A stretch of DNA of 64,000 bases from positions 214,578 to 278,577 of the forward strand of contig NZ_JAKLWS010000003.1 in assembly GCF_022012475.1 (NCBI RefSeq). Direction: 5' to 3'. Position numbers and translations under genes: made by a program. Position 1 is the first letter of the stretch, and each line of letters starts with the position of its first letter. Positions 17,607 to 27,048 of the stretch are shown here, in pieces. The notes under the pieces were generated by a model. That model was not told the DNA's origin, ran no database searches, and saw only the letters and a program-made list of their open reading frames with translations. This DNA is from Rhodohalobacter sulfatireducens. GTDB taxonomy: Bacteria; Bacteroidota; Rhodothermia; Balneolales; Balneolaceae.

Positions 17607-18770
17607 ATGGCAAGTTTAAAGAAGAGAGGTAAGAACTATTCAATTGTATTTAAGAAGCATATTGACGGTAAACCGATTACGAAAACATATGCTATTGGAA
17701 CCAAATACAAAAAGATTGCAGAACAAAAAAAGGTTCATTATGAAAAGTTGTATGACTCAGGGAAGATTAATCCTTTTGATCCAGAATGGAATTTAAAAGA
17801 TTATGAAGAAGAACAAATCCAGGAGTCAAGCCCATCGGAGTATTCAGTAATATTAGATAGGCTTATTGACGATTTTTTAGATAGTAAAACTGGTGTGACT
17901 CAAAAAACGAAGGATACTTATGAAGAAATTCTGAAAAGGTTTTCTCGTGAAGTTGGTAAAACAATGCCAATCCAAAGAGTAAATAGTGATGATGTAGCAA
18001 ACTTTTGTTTGCGCAAAGATCTTGCGAATGCTTCAAAGAAAAATTATCACAGGCATCTTAAAGCTTTTTTTAATTGGTTAGTAGAAAAAGGGATTATTGA
18101 GAAAAATCCTTGTAAAGACGTAAGCCTCCCAAAAGTAAAGGACAATCTTTCTGAAAAAATTATTGAAGAGAGGCATCTCGATTTGATTTTTGAATCTTAT
18201 AGAAAGGTTCATGCTAAAAAGAGAAAGAATGGAGATTTGAATACCTCTATGTCAAAAAAGAATTGGTTTAGGCCTTTAGTGATGACCGGATTTTACACTG
18301 GAATGCGCAGAAAAGAGTTAATTCAACTGAAATGGGCAAATGTTCATTTAAATGATCGGATGATTCGGATCACCGATACAAAGAGTGGTAAGGAAAGAAC
18401 AGTACCCATATTTGATCCACTGTATAAAATCTTGAAGGCCTGGTATAGATTGAATGGGAGACCAAGCTCAGGTCTAGTTTTTCCGCATCCTAATTCTACT
18501 TCAAAGCATGAATTTGCTCTTACAGGTGACCATATCTATAGGGTTTTTAAGAGATTCGTGAAAAAAGCGGGACTTAAAAAGACAATTAATATTCACAGTT
18601 TACGGCATTCGTGCGCTACATTTTTGTTCAGGAATGATTTTGACAGCCTTGAAATAAAGAAACTATTAGGGCATAGCAGTTTGGAAGTAACAAATCGGTA
18701 TGTACAGTTAGTTACAACTGACTTACTTAATAAAGCAGAAAAAACCGGCTTAATCACGGAGATGAAATGA
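17607..18770 (+). CDS. Tyrosine-type site-specific recombinase (integrase)
   Basis: A 387-residue phage-type integrase. It has an N-terminal arm-binding-like region (1-75), a SAM-like core-binding domain (about 80-170) and a catalytic domain. The catalytic set is complete: R234 (TGMRRKEL), K259, H330 and R333 (HSLRH), H356 (LLGHSS) and Y365 (NRYVQL). It begins 177 bp after the tRNA-Arg 3' fragment, the normal arrangement for an element integrated in a tRNA gene. The ATG follows candidate arm sites, so its promoter may be autoregulated. It overlaps the next gene by 4 bp. It should integrate and excise the segment bounded by the 47-bp repeats. Confidence 0.93.
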   Translation: MASLKKRGKNYSIVFKKHIDGKPITKTYAIGTKYKKIAEQKKVHYEKLYDSGKINPFDPEWNLKDYEEEQIQESSPSEYSVILDRLIDDFLDSKTGVTQKTKDTYEEILKRFSREVGKTMPIQRVNSDDVANFCLRKDLANASKKNYHRHLKAFFNWLVEKGIIEKNPCKDVSLPKVKDNLSEKIIEERHLDLIFESYRKVHAKKRKNGDLNTSMSKKNWFRPLVMTGFYTGMRRKELIQLKWANVHLNDRMIRITDTKSGKERTVPIFDPLYKILKAWYRLNGRPSSGLVFPHPNSTSKHEFALTGDHIYRVFKRFVKKAGLKKTINIHSLRHSCATFLFRNDFDSLEIKKLLGHSSLEVTNRYVQLVTTDLLNKAEKTGLITEMK

Positions 18771-19636
18771 CTGAGATTATAAATGTAGCTGACTATGAAG
18801 ATACTGCTTTTAAAGAGATACGATTAAAAACTTTAATGAATGAATTAGTACGAGAGAAGCAGTTCTTTGATACAAATGATGAAAGAGCCAGAGCCTTGAA
18901 ACCGGGAAGATTAGCAAAAGAATACCTTAAATATACTGGTCAATATCTACGACAATTCGAACTATGCCTGAAAACCTTTGATGGTAAAACGACTGAGGAA
19001 TTTACCGATGAAAATAGAACAGCGATAATAAAGCTATACGAAGACCATGTAATTGAAATAGGTAAGGATCTAAAAAGTTTTGCATCAGATAGTATCAATA
19101 CGAACAAACTAATCATCCTTGATTTTACAGAGGTAGAGAAGAAAATAGATTCTTCAAACCGGGACGAGTATGGCTTTTTTCTTTGGTACGGTTTTGATGT
19201 GTTAGACAAAAGTGAAGAATTATATAGTAGTGATAATGAGATTTGCCAAAAGATGAGAATATACAACTGCTCAGATACATCAATTAATAGGTTGGAAGGT
19301 AAACTAAGAGATATTGGTAAGTTTGCTTGTATATATGAAGCCATTAATTTTGTACAAAATCATATCAATTTGAATGGTAAATATCGATTCAGAAAACTGG
19401 TAAGCAATCTGGATGAATTATTTAACGATTTTTTAGTTGATAAATCTAAGAATGAAATAAATTCTAAGAAGGCAGAAGAAGAGATAAATGAATTGGTTAA
19501 AGAGGCTTTTAAAAAATACGAGGTTTTAGATAACCCAAAATATTTAATAGATAAAAACGCATATAAATCAGCCCTCAGAAGTAAATTTGAGAGTAAGCTT
19601 GAGAGAAAAAAGAAAAAATCTTCTGAAAATGAGTAA
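18767..19636 (+). CDS. Hypothetical protein translationally coupled to integrase
   Basis: A 289-residue highly charged, predominantly helical protein with no recognised domain. The ATG overlaps the integrase stop (ATGA), so the two are co-translated. The last 70 residues are lysine and glutamate rich (KKAEEEINELVKEAFKKYEV and a basic tail RKKKKSSENE), compatible with a coiled coil and nucleic-acid contact. A role as integrase accessory or regulator follows only from the coupling. Confidence 0.6.
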   Translation: MTEIINVADYEDTAFKEIRLKTLMNELVREKQFFDTNDERARALKPGRLAKEYLKYTGQYLRQFELCLKTFDGKTTEEFTDENRTAIIKLYEDHVIEIGKDLKSFASDSINTNKLIILDFTEVEKKIDSSNRDEYGFFLWYGFDVLDKSEELYSSDNEICQKMRIYNCSDTSINRLEGKLRDIGKFACIYEAINFVQNHINLNGKYRFRKLVSNLDELFNDFLVDKSKNEINSKKAEEEINELVKEAFKKYEVLDNPKYLIDKNAYKSALRSKFESKLERKKKKSSENE

Positions 19637-19714
19637 AACAGTTAACAAGTAATATCCGCCTGTATATTAAATAAACCGCAAATAGATCCTCCAATATTAT
19701 CTGTTTTAAAAAAA

Positions 19715-19730
19715 CCCTCATTTAAGAGGG
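19715..19730 (-). terminator. Hairpin with T-run on the minus strand
   Basis: CCCTC and GAGGG arms with a 6-base loop; on the minus strand it is followed by seven T residues. It would stop antisense transcription entering the integrase pair, or act weakly for the integrase operon in the plus direction. Confidence 0.4.
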
Positions 19731-19820
19731 TGAATTTAAAACACTGATTTGATTTGGACTATGAAATGTAACCCCATAGTCCATTTATTTAATCAATTCT
19801 TGAAATCAAATCAGATAATT

Positions 19821-20126
19821 ATGTCAGATATAAACAAAAAAACTACAGACCATTCAGACTCTAACTCAGAAGAATCTGATAAAATCTCATCTATAGAAAA
19901 GAAGCTTGATATTGTTATTAGTGCGCTTGAGGCAAAGCCGAAACGTACTAAATATCTTACTGCGCAAATGATCGAAAAAGAGTTCGGTATTGATCAGCGA
20001 ACCATTCTAAACCGTAGCAATCTCCCTCCTTCCGATAAGCGATATATCCCCAGCCTAAAGATGAATGGCCGCAGAAAGTATTTCGAACGGAAAGTGATTA
20101 ATAGACTTCTGAATCCAGCGAAATAG
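19821..20126 (+). CDS. Small helix-turn-helix (excisionase-like) protein
   Basis: From ATG 19821 the protein has about 101 residues; an in-frame start at 19749 would add 24 residues unlike the rest. An acidic leader and short helix (ISSIEKKLDIVISALEAK) precede a MerR/excisionase-like DNA-binding region: LTAQMIEKEFGIDQRTILNRS, then a basic wing-like MNGRRKYFERKVINRLL. Small proteins of this kind next to integrases direct excision or regulate replication genes. It precedes the primase-helicase gene, which fits a regulatory role. Confidence 0.6.
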   Translation: MSDINKKTTDHSDSNSEESDKISSIEKKLDIVISALEAKPKRTKYLTAQMIEKEFGIDQRTILNRSNLPPSDKRYIPSLKMNGRRKYFERKVINRLLNPAK

Positions 20127-20223
20127 TTGCAGAAACCAGTGCGGAAAATCTCTGATTTAGCCCTGAAAAATTTGTTAATAACCGAATGAAGGATAAAAGA
20201 ACTTCAACTCTCAAGACTATACA

Positions 20224-22557
20224 GTGACAATGGACACTAAAAGAGAATTAAGTACCTCCGATAACCATCATAAAGTTGATCTGAGGGAAGCCATCGATTA
20301 TCTGCCACAAAACACAGGCAAAGAAGTCATTTGTAAGGCACTGAAAATCGTTTATGCGGAGGATGGGCGCGAGATCGCGCTACAATGGCTTCAGGAAACC
20401 AAGAATACGATCCCGATAGATTTTAAGACATATTGGGAAGATATCCGGATTACATCTTTCCAAACGCAGAATCCTAATCAATATCTTAAAAAGAATATCT
20501 ATGATCCTGCGAAGAAAACGGGCTGGGTTCCCAAACGGTTACGTCATGGAAAGCAAACCAAGAAACCGCCATTAAAGCGCAAACAGAAGCAACTGGCCGC
20601 GGAAATCTCCTCTGAAAAAACCCTTGACGAAAAGTTGACCCAATCCAGGGAGCGTAATCTTCCGGAAGAGGAGCGATCCTATGTCCCTGCCGGAATTCTC
20701 AACATGTTTGGCGCTTGTTATGCACACCCGTTTATGAAAAAAGACGATAAACCAGAAGGTGATGCGGAATACAAGCAGATGTTGCGCAAGCATAAGATAG
20801 TGGACTGTGAGGTGCGCATACTTGAAGCAGTAGAACACATTCGCGAAAAACAAGGGCGCGAGCCGGATGAAATGGAAGTTCGGTATATGTTGGAGTTAAA
20901 CAACCGCAAAGATAAATGCGTAAAAACAATCGCTTCACATGAAGAACTGACGACAAAGACACGATTCTCTAATTTTCTGGTGAAGCACGGCTTTGTGAAA
21001 TTTCTTAGTCAGACAAATGACTTTGATCGATTCCATGAATTTCTGATCAATACTCAAACTTATCCAACTGTGCGGAAACCGAATAGTTGGGGCGAGATCC
21101 GGCCGGGTATCTTTCTATTTGAAAACGGATTGTTTAATACTCATCGCAACGAATTTATTGAAGCTGATGAGGATGGACGAATTCCCTTTGGAAGTAACTT
21201 CCTGGTTTGTACGGAGGGCAGCGAACAGGTACGAGCGCCGCGGCTTGAAGCAATTACTGGCGATTCCTCGCGCTTTCTTGCGGATAAATTCAGGCTATGG
21301 GAGAGTTTTAATGGGTCCGTAAATGTTCGAATAACTCTTGGGTATGCTGTCGCATGTGTATTTAGCCGCGAAATCACTGAAAAGGGATTGGGATTTCCGT
21401 TTCTGTTTAAATTTGGGCAACGTGGCACGGGGAAAAGCTCCAGTATGGATTGGTTTATGGCGCTATTTGGCTATCCAAATGGAAACCGGCAATCTGTTTC
21501 TAAGCAAAATACTATTAAAGGAGTCATTCGACGAATGACACTACCGCGGTCTTTTCCATTCTTTTTGGATGATTTTCGCAATTCCGATACCAATCCCAAT
21601 GCTCCCGATCTTACAAGTTCGTTTTTAAACTGGTATGAGCGCATTGGAACCGGTATGGCCGCAAAAACCACAGATTACACAACCATCGATACACCCATGA
21701 AAGCCTGCATTGTGATGACTGGCAATGATAAGCCAACCGATCCTGCGGCTGTAAGTCGAATGATTATTCTCAACTACAACCGGTTTTTGAAACGGGAACA
21801 ATTAGGACAAGTCTCTGAGATTACGCGGAATTTGCGGAAGTTTTCGCAGTTCTTGCGGTTATTGCTGGAAAACTACTCCCTGGTAAGGCACAACTTTTTC
21901 GAAGCACTTGCGGAGAATCAGGACTATTTAGCAGGAAAAAACTTTGAAGGCCGTACGGTTAATAATTGGGCCATCGTTCTTGCAGGATTGCAATGCATTG
22001 AGCACTTCATCCCGCATCTTTCACACTGGTTTACGGAATTTGAAGAGTTTAAGAGCAAAATCTGTGAGGTAATTCGACGTGAGGAATCCCAGCAAAAGTC
22101 ACATAATCCCCTTCATGAATTTCTCTCAAACCTTGAATATTTCGCGACTCAGAAGCAGGATCCCGCAACAGGGGCCTATTCTCCGCGATTTTGCCTGGAT
22201 CACCGGCATTTTCGATATCGACACGATATTGAGATTCGAACCAGTGATGGATCGATTTACTATGGTGATGCGTTGGCGATCCATTTAAACAAAACTTGGA
22301 GTGTTCTGCAAGATCTCCGCGCATCCACTACGCAACAGAATACCTATCCGTCCATTCAGGCAACCCTTGAAAACAGTTCCTACTTCCTGGAGAAAAGTGT
22401 ACAGGTTCCGCTCACAAAATCTATAGAGGTGCAAGAAGAGAGTAATCTACGATGTTACTTACTTAATATTGAAGAGCTGGAAAAGGCCGGCCTGGTCGAT
22501 GAACTCATCGAAAAAGCGCAAGAGTACGAACAGAACCGCGGAAAACACAATTATTAA
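20224..22557 (+). CDS. Plasmid/phage-type primase-helicase (SF3/VirE-like P-loop protein)
   Basis: A 777-residue protein, GTG start at 20224 or ATG at 20230. A basic N-terminal part (about 1-150) is followed by a helical domain. The ATPase core has Walker A GQRGTGKSS near residue 398 and a Walker B-like stretch PFFLDDFRNS near 443, then VMTGNDKPTDPAAVSRMIIL, the sensor region typical of superfamily 3 or D5-like helicases. This is the likely replication protein of the element. It is followed 11 bp later by a small DNA-binding-like gene and then by a 1-kb non-coding region with repeated hexamers that could be the origin. Confidence 0.75.
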   Translation: MTMDTKRELSTSDNHHKVDLREAIDYLPQNTGKEVICKALKIVYAEDGREIALQWLQETKNTIPIDFKTYWEDIRITSFQTQNPNQYLKKNIYDPAKKTGWVPKRLRHGKQTKKPPLKRKQKQLAAEISSEKTLDEKLTQSRERNLPEEERSYVPAGILNMFGACYAHPFMKKDDKPEGDAEYKQMLRKHKIVDCEVRILEAVEHIREKQGREPDEMEVRYMLELNNRKDKCVKTIASHEELTTKTRFSNFLVKHGFVKFLSQTNDFDRFHEFLINTQTYPTVRKPNSWGEIRPGIFLFENGLFNTHRNEFIEADEDGRIPFGSNFLVCTEGSEQVRAPRLEAITGDSSRFLADKFRLWESFNGSVNVRITLGYAVACVFSREITEKGLGFPFLFKFGQRGTGKSSSMDWFMALFGYPNGNRQSVSKQNTIKGVIRRMTLPRSFPFFLDDFRNSDTNPNAPDLTSSFLNWYERIGTGMAAKTTDYTTIDTPMKACIVMTGNDKPTDPAAVSRMIILNYNRFLKREQLGQVSEITRNLRKFSQFLRLLLENYSLVRHNFFEALAENQDYLAGKNFEGRTVNNWAIVLAGLQCIEHFIPHLSHWFTEFEEFKSKICEVIRREESQQKSHNPLHEFLSNLEYFATQKQDPATGAYSPRFCLDHRHFRYRHDIEIRTSDGSIYYGDALAIHLNKTWSVLQDLRASTTQQNTYPSIQATLENSSYFLEKSVQVPLTKSIEVQEESNLRCYLLNIEELEKAGLVDELIEKAQEYEQNRGKHNY

Positions 22558-22568
22558 GGAGACAAGCC

Positions 22569-22868
22569 ATGAGTAAAACAAGAACCGCTGACCAGCTAAA
22601 GCCCGGAGATCTTCTAACCAAAATGGAGTGTTGTGCTCTTTTTTGCGAAAAACTGCGCATAAGCCGCGATACGTATTATAAATACGTGCGGCCCAAACTT
22701 AAATTCAAGAACGTTATGGAGAGTTTGACGAGCTATGGAAAGAAATCCCCCGGGATTGAGAGAATCCCGTATACCATTGCTGTTGGCATCATTAATAAGC
22801 TCATGGATAATAAACAGCCGGATGATCCACCCGGTTATGATTTGAAGGAGTATATGAAACGTTTGTAA
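22569..22868 (+). CDS. Small DNA-binding-like protein
   Basis: A 99-residue protein preceded by AAGGAG 8 bp from the ATG, a stronger ribosome site than most genes here. LTKMECCALFCEKLRISRDTYYKYVRPKL resembles a helix-turn-helix of the excisionase/terminase-small-subunit sort. The N-terminal AD..KPGD segment is not recognised. It lies in the same operon as the primase-helicase and directly before the repeat-rich non-coding region, so replication initiation or control is a reasonable guess. Confidence 0.55.
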   Translation: MSKTRTADQLKPGDLLTKMECCALFCEKLRISRDTYYKYVRPKLKFKNVMESLTSYGKKSPGIERIPYTIAVGIINKLMDNKQPDDPPGYDLKEYMKRL

Positions 22869-23922
22869 AGATGTTCAACAAAATCAATCAATATGCTCAA
22901 AAATGAGAAATATGCGGAGTATTGAGTCTGAACCGTAAAAGTAACCTGTCAATCTACCTGTAGACATACTCTACTCAAAATCAAACCTGTTCATACGTAC
23001 ATACGTCTTCTCTAAATGTTGCGGAATGTGCGGATTTAAGCCATTGAGTGCGGAATTATCCTTGACTAAATAGATAATTCGAAGTAGTCTCACATCCAAG
23101 GTTTTACGCGTATAGAAGGCTTAAAGCGCAAAAATGACTATTGCAAAGAACTGACCAAGAGTTGCTGGTTGGATATTTTGATTCTAAGAGCCTATCTCTT
23201 TCAGTTACGCAAAAACAAGAGCTCAATTTGTGTCCAAAATCGCGGATTGTAGGCTATATTCCGCATAATGCAGTCTATCCATTATACAAACCAATCATCG
23301 GTTGAAGTCGTGTCAGATACATAATTTGCAGTTAGTTTTGCTTACTTCCTCGTCTGATTTAGATTGGGACGGCTCAATTTCCATTCAAATTCAGGGGATA
23401 GATCAATTTTTGGGCAATTAGCAATGCTCTGTGCAATATTTGAAGAAAATGATTGCATTGGGTTTCATATGAATTCTGAATATTTGCTAATCACTTCAGA
23501 ATCTTTCTGTTTCTTTCAGTGAGTTTCTGAGAGGTATTTATAGGAAATAAAGGGAATACACCTATTTCTACAAGTAGGGAAATAAAAAAATGAGATAACA
23601 TTTAGAATTCGACTGCTAACTGCTAAGAATATCAATAAATGGCGGAGTATAGGGAATGAGTGCGATTTTGTGAAAGAAAGTCTCTTGCTAAAGACTGCTA
23701 AGAGGTGCTAAAAGATGCTAAAACGTATAGCAGTGTATAGCAGGGGTATAGCATCTATAAAAAATAAAAAGTGTGTTCACAGTCAAAGAGATGTAGATTT
23801 TGCGGGGTTTTAGCACGGTTAGCAGGTTAGCAGCAGTGTCTTCCTACATTTTTTGGATGACATAACCTGTCACTCTTACTTATTATATTCCTTGAAGTAA
23901 AACTTCAATACATCTTAGTGAG
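22869..23922. other. Non-coding region after the replication module (origin candidate)
   Basis: About 1.05 kb with no credible gene. It contains four TGCGGA hexamers (22913, 23020, 23029, 23049) in the first 190 bp and a dense cluster of TGCTAA/TTAGCA/TATAGCA motifs from 23614 to 23834. Repeats following a primase-helicase gene are what a replication origin of an integrative element would look like. Confidence 0.5.
23614..23834. repeat. TGCTAA direct and inverted hexamer cluster (iteron-like)
   Basis: Forward TGCTAA or TTGCTA units occur at 23614, 23621, 23686, 23695, 23706 and 23716. These are followed by three TATAGCA units (23726, 23735, 23748) and three TTAGCA units (from 23810, 23819, 23827). 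Forward copies are 9-11 bp apart and change orientation at about 23722, forming an overall inverted arrangement. Confidence 0.55.
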
Positions 23923-26172
23923 ATGCATACATTTCTTACAAAATCTAAATTCACTCACTGTTTAGAATGCCCGACCAAGTTATACTACAAAAACCATGAA
24001 GATGAGTACGTCACCTCGCAAGATGACAATGATTTTCTGCAAGCTCTTGCCGACGGCGGAATACAGGTAGGGGAACTGGCTAAACTGTACTATCCCGGCG
24101 GGACCGAAATAGAATACTCGAGGGATAAGTCTATTTCACTGGATCAAACAACAGAATTGCTAAAACTCGATGAGATAATTATTTACGAAGCAGCTATTCG
24201 ATATGGGTTAACCTACGCTTTAGTTGATATCTTAGTAAAAAAGGGGGACCGGATTGACTTGATTGAAGTGAAGTCCAAATCGTGGGATGAAGAAAAAGGG
24301 TTTTACAAGCGAAATGGAGATATCTATCCGGATTGGCATAAATATCTCTACGATGTAGCTTTTCAAACATGGGTGATGCAAAAAGCCTATCCTGATTACA
24401 ATATTTGTCCTCATCTTATGCTGATTGATAAGGGTGTTCCGACGAGTGTGGAAGGGCTGCATCAATACTTTAAGATCATAGAGAATGAAGAGGGCCGTAG
24501 TGAAGTCAGGCTGACCGAAAACCGATCGGATATCCAACTTGGTGATCCGATCATGACAACCATTGACGTCTCGGATGAGGTGGCACTTATTTTTAATGAC
24601 GAGGCCAGGAAACCAGAAAGCGAGCTGGAAGCCAGAGGGTTTGATGGATGGATAGACGGACTGTGTGAGTTGATCAGTAGGGATGAAAAGTACCCGGTTA
24701 GTATTGGAGCGAAATGCCGAAACTGCGAACACCGGGTGAACACTGATAAACTGAACGGAAAGAAAGCCGGGTTTAACGAGTGCTGGAAAGAAGCGCTGAA
24801 CTGGAGCGACAAAGAACTGGCCAAACCTCATGTCTTTGACGTGTGGTACGCCAATTCCAAGAAATATATGGATGATGAAATCTATCTGATGGAGGAGATT
24901 TCTCCGGAATATATTGGGACAGATGAGAAAACGCTCTATAAACAGCCCATTTGGAATGATGGACGCAAACAACGGCAACTGGCACAGGTCATGAAAATGA
25001 CGGGTCGCCATGATGATAGTGAAGTCATTCTGCCCGGCCTCTTCCACGAAATGGATAGTTGGACCTACCCGCTTCACTTTATCGACTTTGAGGGAATTTC
25101 TCCGGCCATTCCTTTTCATAAGGGATGTTATCCATACAAAAAGATTCCCTTTCAGTTTTCCATGCATAACGTATATAGAGATGGGAGAGTAGAACATGCC
25201 GCCGAGTGGGTGGACAAACGTAAGGGAGTTTATCCAGGGTTCGATTTTGTGCGAGAACTAAAAAAGGTTCTGGAGCAGGATGAAGGCAGCGTGTTTATGT
25301 ATTATCATTATGAAAAGACCACTTTGAATGATGTGAAAAGCCGTTTGTTGGAATCGGAAGAGCCAGACAAAGAAGAATTGATTACATGGATCGATACGTT
25401 GGTATTCGAAGGAGCACCGCGTTATTTAATAGACCAACAGAGATTAGTTGTAAAATATTACTATTCGGTGCACATGGGCGGTTCCAACAGCATTAAAGAT
25501 GTATTACCGGCAGTCCTGAATGAAAGTGAAGCGCTCAAGCAGATTTACACAAAGCCGTACTCAGGGCTGAGCCTGAAGAACAAGGTGCTGTATGAAACCG
25601 ATGAAAACGGAATGGCAATCAATCCCTATAAACTGCTCGATCCGGTAGGTTATGGCATTCCGGATGAATCCGAGGATGTGGAAATTGAACTGGAATCCGG
25701 CGATCGAATTACCGAAGGCGGAACGGCTATGATGGTCTGGGCACGCATGCAGTTTGATGATGTGTCGGATGAAGAGCGCGAAGATGTGTTTGAAGCCTTA
25801 TTAAGATATTGTGAGTTGGATACCTTGGCTATGGTGATGATTTATCAGCACTGGGATTCGTTAAATAATGAAACTCGATTGACTGATAAAGAGCGCCTGA
25901 TAAATTACTGTATAGAAAATGATAGAGTTTGTCCGATGCCTAAAAAATGGAATGAACTTTTTAAAGTATTACCAAATAAAAAAAGAGAGGGTTTAAAAAA
26001 TATCCCCTCCATGCCTCTTATTTTGGCTGCATGGCATAATTCCTCAAACCTCGAAAAAACAGAACGATTAAAAGAGCATATTGAATGGGCAGATAGACAC
26101 GGAAAATTGGAAACGGTAGCTAAGTTTATATTTTCAATAAAAGAAGATGAGTGGTATTGCTCAGATAGTTAA
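23923..26172 (+). CDS. DUF2779 protein with Cas4/RecB-like nuclease domain
   Basis: A 749-residue protein. The N terminus (C13, C16) and a later cysteine group (CRNCEH...ECW, about 266-286) resemble the four-cysteine iron-sulfur cluster that brackets Cas4/AddB-type nucleases. Between them lies a PD-(D/E)XK core: YALVDILVKKGDRIDLIEVKSKS with D102, E115 and K117. The second half has the DUF2779 signature YPLHFIDFEG and later an MYYHYEKTTL and LRYCELDTLAMVMIY pattern, which resembles an exonuclease of the DnaQ/RNase H fold. The likely activity is DNA nuclease in repair or defence. It is the first gene of the defence module. Confidence 0.8.
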   Translation: MHTFLTKSKFTHCLECPTKLYYKNHEDEYVTSQDDNDFLQALADGGIQVGELAKLYYPGGTEIEYSRDKSISLDQTTELLKLDEIIIYEAAIRYGLTYALVDILVKKGDRIDLIEVKSKSWDEEKGFYKRNGDIYPDWHKYLYDVAFQTWVMQKAYPDYNICPHLMLIDKGVPTSVEGLHQYFKIIENEEGRSEVRLTENRSDIQLGDPIMTTIDVSDEVALIFNDEARKPESELEARGFDGWIDGLCELISRDEKYPVSIGAKCRNCEHRVNTDKLNGKKAGFNECWKEALNWSDKELAKPHVFDVWYANSKKYMDDEIYLMEEISPEYIGTDEKTLYKQPIWNDGRKQRQLAQVMKMTGRHDDSEVILPGLFHEMDSWTYPLHFIDFEGISPAIPFHKGCYPYKKIPFQFSMHNVYRDGRVEHAAEWVDKRKGVYPGFDFVRELKKVLEQDEGSVFMYYHYEKTTLNDVKSRLLESEEPDKEELITWIDTLVFEGAPRYLIDQQRLVVKYYYSVHMGGSNSIKDVLPAVLNESEALKQIYTKPYSGLSLKNKVLYETDENGMAINPYKLLDPVGYGIPDESEDVEIELESGDRITEGGTAMMVWARMQFDDVSDEEREDVFEALLRYCELDTLAMVMIYQHWDSLNNETRLTDKERLINYCIENDRVCPMPKKWNELFKVLPNKKREGLKNIPSMPLILAAWHNSSNLEKTERLKEHIEWADRHGKLETVAKFIFSIKEDEWYCSDS

Positions 26173-26190
26173 GAAAAAAATAACAGCGAC

Positions 26191-26691
26191 ATGAATTTTA
26201 TACTTCGATACAAATTTTCTCTTTTGCTAATTATAGGGGTAACAGGTGCATTTTTTTTGATTGGTACAAATGGTGTATCTGATAAATATTTCTTTAGTAT
26301 TATAGGTACATTAATAACACTATATATCGGGTTGACACAATATCAATTAAATAACGATAAAATATTTAAAGAGTTATTTAACAATTTCAACCAAAGGTAC
26401 GACGAAGAATTTAATGATCTAATCAACGAGCTCTCTAGCAATGGTGATAAAAGAGTGTTAAATCGAAAAGAAAAAACACTTATTATTGACTACTTAAATT
26501 TGTGTGCTGAAGAGTATTTGTGGTATAAAAAGAGCCGGATTCCTAAAGATGTTTGGACAGCTTGGAAAAATGGTATTGAATCCAATCTAGAAATTGAAGA
26601 AGTAAGAGAAGTTGTAAGCCATGAGTTGATAAAGTTTAAAGACTCGTATTATGGCCTTTTTGATGAAATCAATTTTAAATCCGATAGATAA
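26191..26691 (+). CDS. Small membrane-anchored hypothetical protein
   Basis: A 166-residue protein with two hydrophobic helices at residues about 7-25 and 34-49 (FSLLLIIGVTGAFFLIG; FFSIIGTLITLYIGL), then a soluble helical tail of 115 residues. No family recognised. It is 18 bp downstream of the DUF2779 nuclease and 357 bp upstream of the reverse transcriptase. A membrane effector next to a nuclease is a common layout in defence systems, but here it is a guess from context. Confidence 0.6.
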   Translation: MNFILRYKFSLLLIIGVTGAFFLIGTNGVSDKYFFSIIGTLITLYIGLTQYQLNNDKIFKELFNNFNQRYDEEFNDLINELSSNGDKRVLNRKEKTLIIDYLNLCAEEYLWYKKSRIPKDVWTAWKNGIESNLEIEEVREVVSHELIKFKDSYYGLFDEINFKSDR

Positions 26692-26782
26692 AACTCTATT
26701 ATTTTGGTGTATAAAATTATTTTAAGTAGGTTTAAAAAACAACAAGTAGTAGAAGCTGATTCATTACGTTTGTTAATGTTAA

Positions 26783-27045
26783 ATGTCTACTAAGAAATAT
26801 GTTAGTAGAGTCGTTTCATTACTGAAATGCAAGAGAAATCTTGCGCCAGTATGCATTCCAACTCTGGAATAGCGCTGCGTATCAGTGTGATTAACGATGT
26901 AGCCATAGTGATTAATTTCATTATGTATAAAGTTACATAAATAATTCCTATAAAGAGGGGCGGTACTCTGCGAGAGTATCGTGTTAGCATGTATGAATCA
27001 ATGCCTAGGCATTAAAAGCGAGCCCCGATACTACTTGTTGTTTTT
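26783..27045 (+). ncRNA. Candidate structured non-coding RNA upstream of the reverse transcriptase
   Basis: The gap before the reverse transcriptase gene is dense in potential stems. TCTACTAA/TTAGTAGA (26786-26809) has 8 bp. A TTTCA/TGAAA stem follows, then ATTCCA/TGGAAT near 26855. GTACTCT-GCG-AGAGTAT lies near 26963. AATGCCTAGGCATT (26999-27012) is palindromic. GGGGC near 26957 and GCCCC near 27021 could close over the last two stems. DRT2- and DRT9-type defence reverse transcriptases use an RNA template encoded immediately upstream, so position and structure both fit. The exact ends are not known. Confidence 0.5.
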
Positions 27046-27048
27046 ATT

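Noticed and set aside
23614..23834. The hexamer cluster as a CRISPR array
   Set aside because: Units are only 6-8 bp with 3-5 bp gaps and both orientations are present; there is no cas operon.
26802..26990. A 62-codon minus-strand frame upstream of the reverse transcriptase as an ordinary gene
   Set aside because: It lies in the candidate RNA-template region and has no ribosome site. It is more interesting as the stop-free complement of the RNA and is reported under findings.
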